Shown piece after piece: positions 22,028 to 31,698 of a DNA stretch of 64,000 nt. A program made the position numbers and the translations under genes. Location: assembly GCF_019703515.2 (NCBI RefSeq), contig NC_059347.1, forward strand, positions 25,319,001-25,383,000, given 5' to 3'. Within the stretch, counting starts at the first letter, position 1. The number at the start of each line of letters is the position of its first letter. The notes under the pieces were generated by a model. It was given only the letters and a program-made list of their open reading frames with translations. It was not told the DNA's origin and made no database searches. Origin of the DNA: Myxocyprinus asiaticus (taxonomy: Eukaryota > Chordata > Actinopteri > Cypriniformes > Catostomidae).

Positions 22028-22350
22028 CATGGTTACTTGTGTAACCTCCGTTCCCTGATGGAGGGAACGAGACGTTGTGTCGATGTAGTGACACTAGGGG
22101 TCACTCTTGGGAGCCCGAGACACCTCTGGTCTTTGATAAAAGGCCAATGAAAATTGGCGAGTGGTATTTGCATGCCACTCCCCCGGACATACGGATATAA
22201 AAGGAGCTGGTATGTAACCACTCATTCAGGTTTTATGCTGAGGAGCCGATATAAGGTCTGGCCATTTCAGTGGGTAGTTCAGCCTTGTGGCAGGAGGGAC
22301 ACAAAATCTCGTTCCCTCCATCAGGGAACGGAGGTTACACAAGTAACCAT
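22028..22350 (+). promoter_or_regulatory. DIRS copy B left terminal repeat: hairpins, CCAAT-like box, TATA box
   Basis: Order: GGTTACTTGTGTAACC palindrome, GTTCCCTGATGGAGGGAAC hairpin (7 bp stem, 5 base loop), GGCCAATG near 22142, TATAAAAGG at 22197-22205, then a second inverted hairpin near 22310. The TATA box is preserved in copies B and C, so this is likely the element promoter. Its use here is inferred. Confidence 0.6.
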
Positions 22351-23169
22351 GACGTTCCCTATCTGTCACTTCCTCAACGTTGTGTCGATGTAGTGACACT
22401 AGGGGTCCCTATATGAAATGCCACAATTGGCTGAACTGTGTTATGTGAACTGGCGGTGTGTGGTGGGCAGACTACTGTGTACCTCATAGTCAGCACACCA
22501 GGTTGACACGTAACCTCCCCCAACATAGTTATGAGTGTCGAACGGCCATTTTTGGGGACAAGTCGACTACCCAAGAGATAGAGACAGGCTTAACCCAGTC
22601 GTGGCCTCTTTTCCCCTTCTCTTTTTTCCACTCCCTAAAAAAGAAGGAGGATTATCCGACTGGGCTGCCAGGTCTAGTCGGGGGGTGTCCCTCCCAAGGG
22701 GAAGACACAGCGGAGACCATACCTCGCCCAAAGAGAGGGGGGGATATTTAAGTGGAAGGATATGTCACATGGTCTTTCCAACCATGTGGAGAGTCTTCAA
22801 GGTAGATCCTGCCCAATGGGGGAGGAGTTACTACAAACATGGAGACTGGGGCTGAGGGGCTTTGCCCAAGGAAGACGCAGTTTGCCAATAGGGAAACAAA
22901 TTAGCGGAAGATATATCTATCGCATGGGGTTAGCCTTACAGGGAACCGCCACATACAGAGCACCTACCCCAGAACAGGACTCTTAGTTAACACGTGTACT
23001 GGGCTGGCAGCAAATCTCTCCGAAAACTCGACTGCCAAAGGGCTCAGAGGAAGTCAACCAGGGAACAAACTTGTGAACACTACTGGGAATTAATGGCGCA
23101 CATCTTCAGCTCAAAAGGAGGTGGAAGGCGCTATGTGCAAGCGATACACTTGGCCGGCTATCCCGGGCT

Positions 23170-24243
23170 TATCCGCTTGTGTTGCGTGCCACTAACTGGG
23201 ATGAAACCAGTTCCACCCAGAGGTTGTAGAACCTTGCAAAGGTGTTGGGTGTTGCCCAGTCCGCTGATCTGCAAATGTCTGTTAGAGAGGCACCTCTGGC
23301 CAGGGCCCAGGAAGCCGCTACACCCCTGGTAGAATGGGCTTGTAGTCATACCAGGGGCAGCACGCCCTGGGCGTGATATGCCATAGTTATGGCATTAATG
23401 AGCCAGTGGGCGATCCTCTGCTTGGAGACAGTGCTTCCTTTCCGCTGTGCACCAAAGCAGACAAAGAGCTGCTAAGAGATTCTAAAGCTCTGCGTGCAAT
23501 CCAAATAGATGCGTAAAGCGCACACCGGACACAGCAACGACAGGGCTGGGTCTGCCTCCTCCTGGGGCATCGCTTGCAGGTTCACCACCTGGTCCCTCAA
23601 AGGGGTGGTGGAAAAGTTGGGCACATAGGATCACGTGAGAGTAACCCGGACCGAACTCCAGGCACGTTTCGCTGACAGAGAACGCTTGCAGGTCACCTAC
23701 CCTCTTGATGGAAGTGAGCGCAGTCAGGAGGGCAGTCTTCAAGGAGAGTGCTTTAAGCTCGGCTGACTGCAAAGGCTCAAAGGGGGCTCTCTGTAGACCC
23801 TGAAGAACTACAGAGAGGTCCCATGAGGGAACGAAGCACGGTCTGGAGGGATTCAGCCTCCTGGTGCCTCTTAGGAACCTGATGATCAGGTCGTGCTTCC
23901 CTAAGGACTTACTGTCAACTGCGTCGTGGTGTGCTGCTATGGCGGCAACGTACACCTTCAAGGTGGAAGGGGACAGCCTCCCTTCCAACCTCTCCTTTAG
24001 GAAGGAAAGCACTGATCCGACTGCGCATCTCTGGGGGTCTTCGCGTTGGGAAGAATACCACTTAGCGAACAGACGCCACTTAAAAGCATAAAGGCACCTT
24101 GTAGAGGGGGCCCTAGCCTGAGTGATCGTGTCTACCACCACAAGTGGTAGACCGCTTTGGTCTTCCACGTCCCGTCCAGGGGCCAGACATGGAGATTCCA
24201 GAGGTCTGGTCGCGATTGTCAGAGGGTGCCCCGTCCCTGACAA
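23170..24243 (-). pseudogene. DIRS tyrosine recombinase (copy B), one frameshift
   Basis: From 24243 downwards the frame covers the core-binding domain (VVDTITQARAPSTR, SPSTLKVYVAAIAAHHDAV) and the first catalytic part (SIKRVGDLQAFSVSE) before a frameshift near 23625. The rest is readable in another phase: KQRIAHWL, AHSTRGVAASWAL with the HxxR histidine intact (about 23335-23350), and the tyrosine in FARFYNLWVE (about 23205-23215). All four catalytic residues can be seen, so the frameshift is the main lesion. The core-binding part here contains the stretch lost from copy A near 7519. Confidence 0.85.
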
Positions 24244-24610
24244 AAAGGTCCTTCCTCAGGGGAATTCGCCAGGAGGGAGCTGTTGCGAGGAGTGTGAAGT
24301 CCGAGAACCACATCTGGGTGGGCCAGTAGGGTGCTACCAGGACGACCTGCTCCTCATCCTCCCTGACCCAACCACGTTGGGAAACACATATTTGCATAGG
24401 CCAGGGGTCCAGCTGTGTTTCATTCTAACCCGATGCTTGCGGCCACCCGGGAAAGCATGTCCATCATCTCGGCATCGGCCTGTGACTGGGTAATCGTCCT
24501 TGAAGGGGGTAGCCCAGCTGAGGCTTCTGTGTCCGACTGGACAAGCCCACTCTCCGATGCTGCGTTCGAGAGCTCATCATATTCGCGGGCTCTGAACAAG
24601 AAGCCAGACT
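24244..24610 (-). pseudogene. RT-RNase H tail joined to a gag scrap (copy B)
   Basis: VREDEEQVVLVAPYWPTQMW and LLATAPSWRIPLRKDL (24397 downwards) are the RT-RNase H end. They are joined directly, near 24410, to a gag piece reading ELSNAASESGLVQSD and DMLSRVAASIGLE. Everything from mid-gag through RT and RNase H is gone. The junction differs from those in copies A and C. Confidence 0.75.
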
Positions 24611-24972
24611 GAGTGCGTCGAGTGAGTGACAGATAGGGAACGTCCTGGTTACTTGCGTAACCTCCGTTCCCTGATGGAGGGAATGAGACATTGTGTCCCT
24701 CCTGCCACAATGCTGAACTACCCACTGAAATGGCTGGGACCTTGTCTCGGCTCCTCAGCATAAAACCTGAATGAGTGGTTGCATACCAGCTCCTTTTATA
24801 CCTGTATGTCCAGGGGAGTGGTATGCAAATACCACTCACCAATTTTCATTGGCCTTTATCAAAGACCAGAGGTGTCTCGGGCTCCCAAGAGTGACCCCTA
24901 GTGTCACTACATTGACACAACGTCTCATTCCCTCCATCAGGGAACGGAGGTTACGCAAGTAACCAGGACGTT

Positions 24973-26629
24973 TTGTAAAAAAAACAACAACTCTGTAGCA
25001 AACATTGTGCGACAGGCTACAAAGATGGCCATGAGTGGGCCCTTGGGGTTGCTTTAGCACCAGAGCCCTGTGTGTTCTTAATCTGCACCTGACCCCACTG
25101 TGTGAATATGTACATTATTTGAGATATAACTTGTTGGACTGATGTGCTAAAGCCATCATGTGCATTTAAAACATACTTTACAACTGAAAAACAGCTAATA
25201 TTTCTGTGAACCCCGAAAAAAGTTAATGTTCCATTGGAGACAGTACTACAATTTGAAAATGTATACACTAGATGGCCGAGGACATAGTCTGTAGTGGTGT
25301 AAGGGCACAGTGAATAGTGCTTCATACAGACGTTGGAGCAGTGGGCAGTGCCTGTGCTTGTAATAGATCTGTAACATGCATGATAGCTGGCCTGTGTCGT
25401 GTCCTGACACCATTTCCCCTTTACCCCTCTAATCTTATGGGCAAAAAGCCCATAAGTAAAAAATATACTACAGGTATATGCATATCATGACAAGATGATG
25501 GATATTGTTTTGTATTTGCAGCTGTTATTTTTGAAGATGGATTTGATTCTTGAGGTCATGCCTGGCTGATAGATATGATATACACAGGGACCCATGTCAG
25601 CTTTTCCATCATGTACTGCACCTCCACAATGAATGTCAAATACACTGCGGTGCCATGAAAGACCAGCGGAATTCTACCTTTATTCTACATGACATGAGAA
25701 CTAAAGGGTGAGCCAGTGAAAAGCAGGGTTGGGAAGATTGACGGAGTGACACATATGTGGATTTCCCATTTCGAGATCAAAGAAATATAGAGGTGAGTTT
25801 GAGGGTTATATTTAGCAAAAAACTTAAAAGCAGGATACAAATATATATGCACCCCAAAGGAGATAATCATAGAGCAATGTTTATCAAATGGTTTTGCATA
25901 AGGACACAGATATTACATTGGACATCAAGTGATGACCAACACTTTATTAATATTGCTTATTATACAAAAGTAAACAAAAATTTTCTTATAGATAAAGATT
26001 TTAATTTATTAACGTAATATACAAATATACAAAAAATTTATTATTGGCAATAGAATGGTAATATATTTATACTCTTGAATTTCTATGGTTTCATGCTCTT
26101 GATAGTCGAACATTATAGTCTTCACAAACCATGTTTATCTTTGCTGTGAGTAAACCTGTGGTTAATGTAGTATGAGTCGTATTTTATTTTATATTGCATA
26201 GTTTTTTTCATGGTTTTCATTGATGAGGCAACATGATCACATGGGAAGTCGGCATGTCCGATAGTTCTGGTAGGATTGGACACATTATGTCAACTCACCG
26301 ACAAGCGACAACTCCTATCAGACATTTTTGCAGCAGCTCAAGTGTGTATACATTCCCCTGTGGAGTGACCGGAAGCCCGTTGCGTCAGCAGTGTGTGAGA
26401 CCCAGGTTCGGAGCCTGCATTGAAACCAGGAAGTAATTATATCTGCATAATCAGTGACAAGCAGGGGTGCTGGAACCAGAGGGGCCACAACCCCCCACTT
26501 ATAGCCCACACCTCAACTGAACTTCGGCTGACATAAAAATAAACTTGCTTCTGGCGCACATATTAAAAGTAGTACAATGTGTAAAATGACTTGATAAAAA
26601 TGACTAACCCCAGTGATTCATTACTTGTG
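24973..26629. other. Gap without recognisable genes
   Basis: AT-rich from 25400 on. Only short open frames and no repeat terminus I can name. A B-box-like GGTTCGGAGCCTGC at about 26404 is not part of a foldable tRNA. Confidence 0.45.
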
Positions 26630-27080
26630 ATGTTTCGTTCGTGAACAAAGCGCTCTTTTGAACAAATTTTTTAAGTGAACGAATCATTCTCATTCACCTT
26701 CATACACTGACTCATATTTCTCTTTCACTGACGTCTTTCCCTTTCGAAGTCAACGAGCTCTGGTTTGAAGCGCAAGACTGCTTTGGTAGCTTTTCATGCC
26801 TGTCAAGACAGAATATCATTGAGAATATCATTGGTTTGACCCGCTGAAAGAATACACCTCACTGAACGAGTACTAGTCAGACGTTTGAGTCTGAACGAGA
26901 TGAGATGTGTTGTTCATGAACGAACTGAATGTACTGGTAAACATGTTTACAAACAAAATGAATGACTCATTCAGTTATCTCATTCGTGAATGAGTATCTG
27001 CTGAATGACTGAATGAGAGGAGGCATGTCATTCGTTCAGTTCGGCATATTAGTCAATCACATTCAACAAGGAGATAAAGG
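26630..27080 (+). repeat. Dispersed repeat, copy 2, with GAACGAAT-type 5' part
   Basis: From 26757 it matches 13226-13555 in the same orientation. The extra 5' part is rich in TTCGTTCGTGAAC and GTGAACGAATCATTC words, which are common in a fish DNA-transposon group. No coding capacity. Confidence 0.55.
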
Positions 27081-27922
27081 GGTGAAATGAACTTAACCCT
27101 TGTGCACTCTTCGTTTCAGAATCACACTTGTACTCTTCAGGTCAAATTTGACCCAAAAACAATAAACAAGCAAGTTTTTTTGTATGAAAAGAAATTCATA
27201 CAGGTTCATGGTATTTAGACCTTATTTGGCTCTAAATTACAAAATTACACCATTCATTTTCATATAAAATAAGCACATTTTATTTTATCTTTACTTCAAT
27301 AAAAACCTTCATTTCAGTAAATTGATAGAGTGTCAAAACATAAAAATATGTCATGCATTGGGGTCTCCGGTGATATCTGCTGGAATACAAATAACAATTG
27401 CATGAAATTACATCTATGTCCAGTAGATGGCTTCAGTGCTCCATGCATTGGCTGATCTCTACAGTATAAGCCAATGTTGTAACAAACTTAATGTCTATAT
27501 ATTATCACAAGTTATGCATTGGATATTGTGACGAGAAGGAGGCCGTAGCCGGGCCATAAGGATGGACGCCTGACCATGCCCTTCTCCTTGTCAAAGATAT
27601 ATTTTCAGACATTATAAAAAATAAATAAAACAAAATTTTTGTCAAGATATAAAATTTTTTAAACCACTTGGGTTGAAGTGTCAGATTTTGCAATGATGCT
27701 CCAATATGCTGTTAAACCTGACCATGCTGCCATAGTCAAACCTGATTGTGCTACAAAGAAAAGACATAATACTTATTTTGTTACCTGTCATTTCTTTCAA
27801 ACATCAGATTTCTTGCCTAAAGTCTGTTACACAAGGGTCATATTAAGACCTGTTGGGTATGTTTGGTATGTGTGGACAGGTTTGTCAACACTTGTGAGGG
27901 CCAAATGTCCTCAGCGTTAAAA

Positions 27923-27979
27923 TACACACACACAAACACACACACACACACACATACACACACACACACACACACACAT
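27923..27979. repeat. (CA)n microsatellite
   Basis: About 57 bp of CA with a few interruptions (AAAC, ACAT). Confidence 0.95.
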
Positions 27980-27980
27980 A

Positions 27981-28132
27981 CAGGGTTGTGGAGTAACGGA
28001 ATACATGTAACTGGATTACGTATTTAAAATACAAAATATAAGTAACAGTATTCCACTACAGTTACAGTTTAAATCATTGGTATCTAGAATACAGTTACAT
28101 TCAAAAAGTATTTTGATTACTGAAGAGATTAC
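27981..28132 (+). mobile_element. hAT-like repeat fragment
   Basis: CAGGGTTGTGGAGTAACGG followed by ACATGTAACTGGATTACG, AAGTAACAG and CAGTTACAG words is a frequent fish MITE of hAT type. No opposite terminus is found; a gypsy-type LTR begins right after. Confidence 0.5.
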
Positions 28133-28584
28133 TGTTACACCAGCAGCGCCTGCTATCTTTCCTGAATGCCGCCAGAGGTCGCCATCTCCAGAGTACTAAT
28201 CCTTCCTTCACGAACTATATTTCCCATAACCCTCCGCTCAGACTGATTACTCACCCACCTCTTTCACATTATCTCTGTCTATTTTAAGTTCCCTGTTTAC
28301 ACGCATTCAGTGCGAAGTCTTGTTCTGCCTAGTCTGCAGTTCTGAGCGTTATTTACCATTACTGTTTTCCCTGTGTTTTGACTCCTGCCTGTTCATCATA
28401 TTTCCCAGCCTGCTTGTGTGTTTTTGGACCTATTGCCTGTTTACTGGATTACCCCTCTGTCTCTCGGATTTACTTGGTTTGCCTTTCTTGGACTGTCTTC
28501 CTGTGTACCGAACCCTTGCCTGCTTTTTGTTTACCCTTTGATTTGCTACTTTGTTGTACTGTTTATACTTTTATTAAGCTGCAT
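28133..28584 (+). mobile_element. Gypsy-type 5' LTR (probable)
   Basis: It starts TGTTACACCAGCAGCGCC and is pyrimidine-rich with the CTGCCTGTTTAC and TTGCCTGC words seen in many fish gypsy LTRs. It has TATTTTAAG near 28280 and ATTAAG near 28572, and gag starts directly after it. No 3' LTR partner is in the window, so the left boundary is inferred. Confidence 0.55.
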
Positions 28585-29530
28585 ATGGATCTTAACATTA
28601 CTGCCCCGGCATCTTTGCTACAGAAGACTTCGCCCAACCTAGATCCAGCAGCCTTCCAACAGTTACAGCTTGTTACAGTGCAAGCAGCAATGCTTACCAG
28701 TCACCATCAGCAGCTGTGCAATCTCACCTCTATCATAGAAGAGCTCTTTAAATCCGTGCAGCCAAAACCGCAAATGTCTCCATTGGGGTTTTCTACTAGC
28801 AACTCTGCCAGCTGCACATCGCACTCTACAGCTGTTGTTAATCCTTGACTCTTGCTTCCTGAGAAGTTTGACGGATCACCCAGTAAGTATCGAGGATTTC
28901 TCTTGCAATGTGAGCTTTTTTCTCTCACAACTACCTCAAATGTATCCCAATGATGAAGCTTGTGTTTCCTTTATTGTATCAGGAAAGGCACTAGACTGGG
29001 CTACTGCAGTGTGGAATCATAAGAACATTTTAATATGCTCTTTGTCTCACTTCCTAGCTCATTTGCGGGAGGTTTTTGAACACTCTGAGGGTGGTAAGGA
29101 CCCAGGTGAACTTCTATTGTGTTTAAAACAGGGGAAGAGGTCTGCTGCTGAATTATCTTTATCCTTTCGCATGCTAGCTGCGCAAACTGTGTGGATAGAG
29201 GACACTTTGAAACTGTTGTTCTGTCAGGGGTTAAATCCTGATCTTCAAGCTGAACTAGCATGTCGTGATGAGGGGAGATCGCTTGATGAATTCATCAAAT
29301 TAGCCATTCGCCTGGATAACCTGATCAAAGCCCGTCGTCCAGTCATCCCTCTACAGACACTTCACTCTGACATCGCTGCAACCAGTTATCAAGAGCCCAT
29401 GCAAGTGAGTCTTTCTTCTCTCTTTTCCGAAGAACGAAGATGCCGTCTCCGGGAGAGATTATGTATCTACTGCGGACAGTCGGGACATTTACTGGCTGCC
29501 TGCCCTACTCATCCCCAATCTGTAGTGGAA
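28585..29530 (+). pseudogene. Ty3/gypsy gag with zinc knuckle, frameshifted
   Basis: From ATG 28585 the first ~87 codons give a helical N-terminus (PAAFQQLQLVTVQAA) and stop at TGA 28846-28848. PEKFDGSPSKYRGFLLQCEL is then readable in another phase, and from about 28915 QLPQMYPNDEACVSFIVSGK continues through capsid-like helices (ELSLSFRMLAAQ, DEFIKLAIRLDNLI). The C-terminus has the nucleocapsid zinc knuckle CIYCGQSGHLLAAC (Cx2Cx4Hx4C) near 29462-29503. Gag would assemble the particle. Protease and pol are missing: the sequence runs into a microsatellite. Confidence 0.85.
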
Positions 29531-29562
29531 TACATTTCAAAAGTAACCCTCCCAACCCTGTA

Positions 29563-29657
<95 letters not shown>
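29563..29657. repeat. (TG)n(TA)n compound microsatellite
   Basis: About 35 bp of TG pass directly into about 60 bp of TA. It follows the truncated gag, so the truncation may be linked to this unstable tract. A shorter TG tract lies at about 29715-29741. Confidence 0.95.
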
Positions 29658-29661
<4 letters not shown>

Positions 29662-29716
29662 TTTAAATGGGTGAGATGATGATGAGAGATCACTAATATA
29701 GTCAAACCAACCTGTC

Positions 29717-29748
<32 letters not shown>

Positions 29749-29855
29749 CCTGTGCCTGTGTTTTCTGCATTGTGGATTTTTTTTTTTATAGTCACACCCC
29801 TTCATTTATGTGTGGTTGTGTTCTGCGTTGTGTCTGATTAATTGATTTTTATTTG

Positions 29856-30010
29856 CAGAGGTGGAAAGTAACAAATTACAACTACTCTCATTACTTGAGT
29901 AAATGTTTCACATTTTTCAACTTTTTTAAGTATAAATAAATAATACTTTTACTTGAGTTGATTAAAAATGAAGTATTCAACTTTGCTACAAATATTTTTC
30001 ACCACAATTA
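29856..30010 (+). mobile_element. hAT-like terminus fragment
   Basis: CAGAGGTGGAAAGTAACAAA followed by ACTCTCATTACTTGAGTAAA and repeated ACTTTTACTTGAGT words, as in fish hAT-type MITEs. No right end recognised. Confidence 0.45.
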
Positions 30011-30503
30011 CAAAGTAAAATAAAAAAAAAACATAATATTTCTGAATTTTTGGGAAGAAGAAAGTTCTAAGGGCTAAATCTGTTTATAAACTAAAAATCA
30101 CTGTGCACAACGGAATCCCACAGAGCACAGTATCATGAGCACAGTAGCTCTCATAAACTGCTGCCGGTGTCCACTCTTCTCTAGTTCTTCAAGACTTTCT
30201 GCCCTGTGACTATACAAGAACTGTAATACTGTGATTTTCTGCATATTACATTTTATTCTGGAAAGGAGCCGTTCATTCAGGTACAAGGGAACCATCTGAA
30301 CACGTTTAACCACTAATCAAACTTCACTTGTTTTTAAGGTAGGCGATGTTTTAACTGTGTCAAACATTAACACAATGTAGTTTGACATATATGTGCCAAG
30401 TGGAGGAAAAGTAATCAAGTCTTGTACCACTCAGATAACGGATACCATTTTTTTAAAGAAACAAAGTGAAAATGGGTCAAACGACCCGAGGAGTACATGA
30501 GGG

Positions 30504-30869
30504 TTAATAACACCCCCAAACAGTCTCCAAAACCTGCACAGACGTATCTCATTAATTATGCAAAGACTAATGTAAGCTAATAAAAAGTCCACAAGCATAA
30601 ATAACAACAGATATTACAAGATATTTCTGGTAAGGATTATAATTCCATGTTGTTTTAGCACCTAAAATTAATTTAAATAGATGAACGTACCATTTTGCCC
30701 TTTGCACTAAGACCCTTTCATACATACAGTACCTTCATACATCTTTGACGGTTAATAACTGGCCCCCCGCAGAGGAGTGTCACACATATGTGTTTCTGCA
30801 ACAGTCAGTGATGTCACAATCTGCCAGATACAAATCGGCGACACAGAGATGTGGAGATGCGCTGGTGGA
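30504..30869. other. Gap without recognisable features
   Basis: AT-rich sequence between the TTAA at 30504 and the tandem repeat; nothing recognised. Confidence 0.4.
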
Positions 30870-31450
30870 GCACATTCATTTTTACGCACAAATAGTTACT
30901 CAGTCTTTTCAAGCACATAAGTTAATTTTATACACAGACATCCAAACTGTCACAAATGTACCATGATAAAAAGTTTACAGCTTGTATACAGCCAGTCATC
31001 ACATCAAACGTGATCATCGACACTGCCATGTCTGCTTATTGGGTTGTTTTGTGTATGTTATTCATAATGAGTCACACAAAGAGTTACTCGAACAGTCTTT
31101 TCAAGCATATGATACACGTATTTTATGAAATTCACCAAAATCACCATATTTCCATGATAAGAATTTACAACTCATACGCACAGTCAACACATATAGCTAT
31201 AAAAGAGATCATCTGCACGCAACACATTTATTATGTGGATATGCAGATTTCATTCGCACAAACAGCTACTTGAACAGTCTTTTCAAGCACTTAATTATAT
31301 TATTTTGTACATAGACATCCAAATGGTCATGTCACTAAAATACGACGAAAAGGTTTACAGCTGCACGGTCATTTTAGGATGAAAGCGATCATCAGCTATG
31401 TCTGTTTACATCAGTTGGACATGTGCTTGTCATTCACAAGCTCATCTGCA
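30870..31450. repeat. Diverged tandem repeat, ~187 bp unit, three copies
   Basis: The word CAGTCTTTTCAAGCA recurs at 30901, 31093 and 31275, with related text around each copy (GCACAAATAGTTACT, ACACAAAGAGTTACT, GCACAAACAGCTACT before it; a GTTTACAGCT or ATTTACAACT word and GATCATC words after it). The spacing of 192 and 182 bp gives a unit near 187 bp. The copies have drifted considerably. Confidence 0.65.
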
Positions 31451-31661
31451 TGTGAAAATATTGAGTGGCAAATTTGTGGCAAATTCCTAAAGTGCACGTA
31501 AAAGCATGCAAATGTCATTTTTGAGACATGCATCTATCAACATCTGTTATTCGTTGTTATTTAATTATATTTAAAAACATATAAGTGTACCCTGATTGTA
31601 GACTTTTTGTTTTGTTTTTTGCAAAACAACACCAAAGCATTCAATTCTGGTGACTATGAGA

Positions 31662-31698
<37 letters not shown>
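31662..31698. repeat. (AAT)n microsatellite
   Basis: About 12 uninterrupted ATA/AAT triplets. Confidence 0.95.

Larger units (their letters stand above)
22028..24972 (-). mobile_element. DIRS-type retroelement, internally deleted (copy B)
   Basis: The inverted terminal repeats are the best preserved of the three copies: about 22028-22350 and 24645-24972. Each has a hairpin (GTTCCCTGATGGAGGGAAC or its complement), the GTTGTGTCGATGTAGTGAC word, a GGCCAATG box and TATAAAAGG. The complementary region follows the left repeat at about 22353-22420. On the minus strand a gag scrap, the RT-RNase H tail and a nearly complete tyrosine recombinase follow one another. The RT catalytic core is deleted. 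Confidence 0.9.
27097..30503. mobile_element. Candidate TTAA-bounded DNA element carrying later insertions
   Basis: CCCTTGTGCACTC after TTAA (27093-27096) is imperfectly complemented by GAGTACATGAGGG before TTAA (30504-30507). A GGTCAAATTTGACCC word near the left and GGGTCAAACGACCC near the right strengthen the pairing. TTAA target duplication is typical of piggyBac and Kolobok. The interior holds unrelated repeats (a gypsy-type LTR plus gag, hAT-like ends), so it is either an old element with nested insertions or two independent MITEs. Confidence 0.4.

Noticed and set aside
26370..26440. tRNA-like segment with a GGTTCGGAGCCTGC box
   Set aside because: No matching acceptor stem, D-arm or A box at the right distance, so neither a tRNA gene nor a clear SINE can be supported.
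28320..28583. Secreted or membrane protein suggested by Leu/Cys/Phe-rich frames
   Set aside because: The hydrophobic frames come from the pyrimidine-rich LTR just upstream of the gypsy gag start.
30098..30313. 71-codon minus-strand frame near 30.2 kb as a gene
   Set aside because: Short, no motif, and inside a block of DNA-transposon ends.
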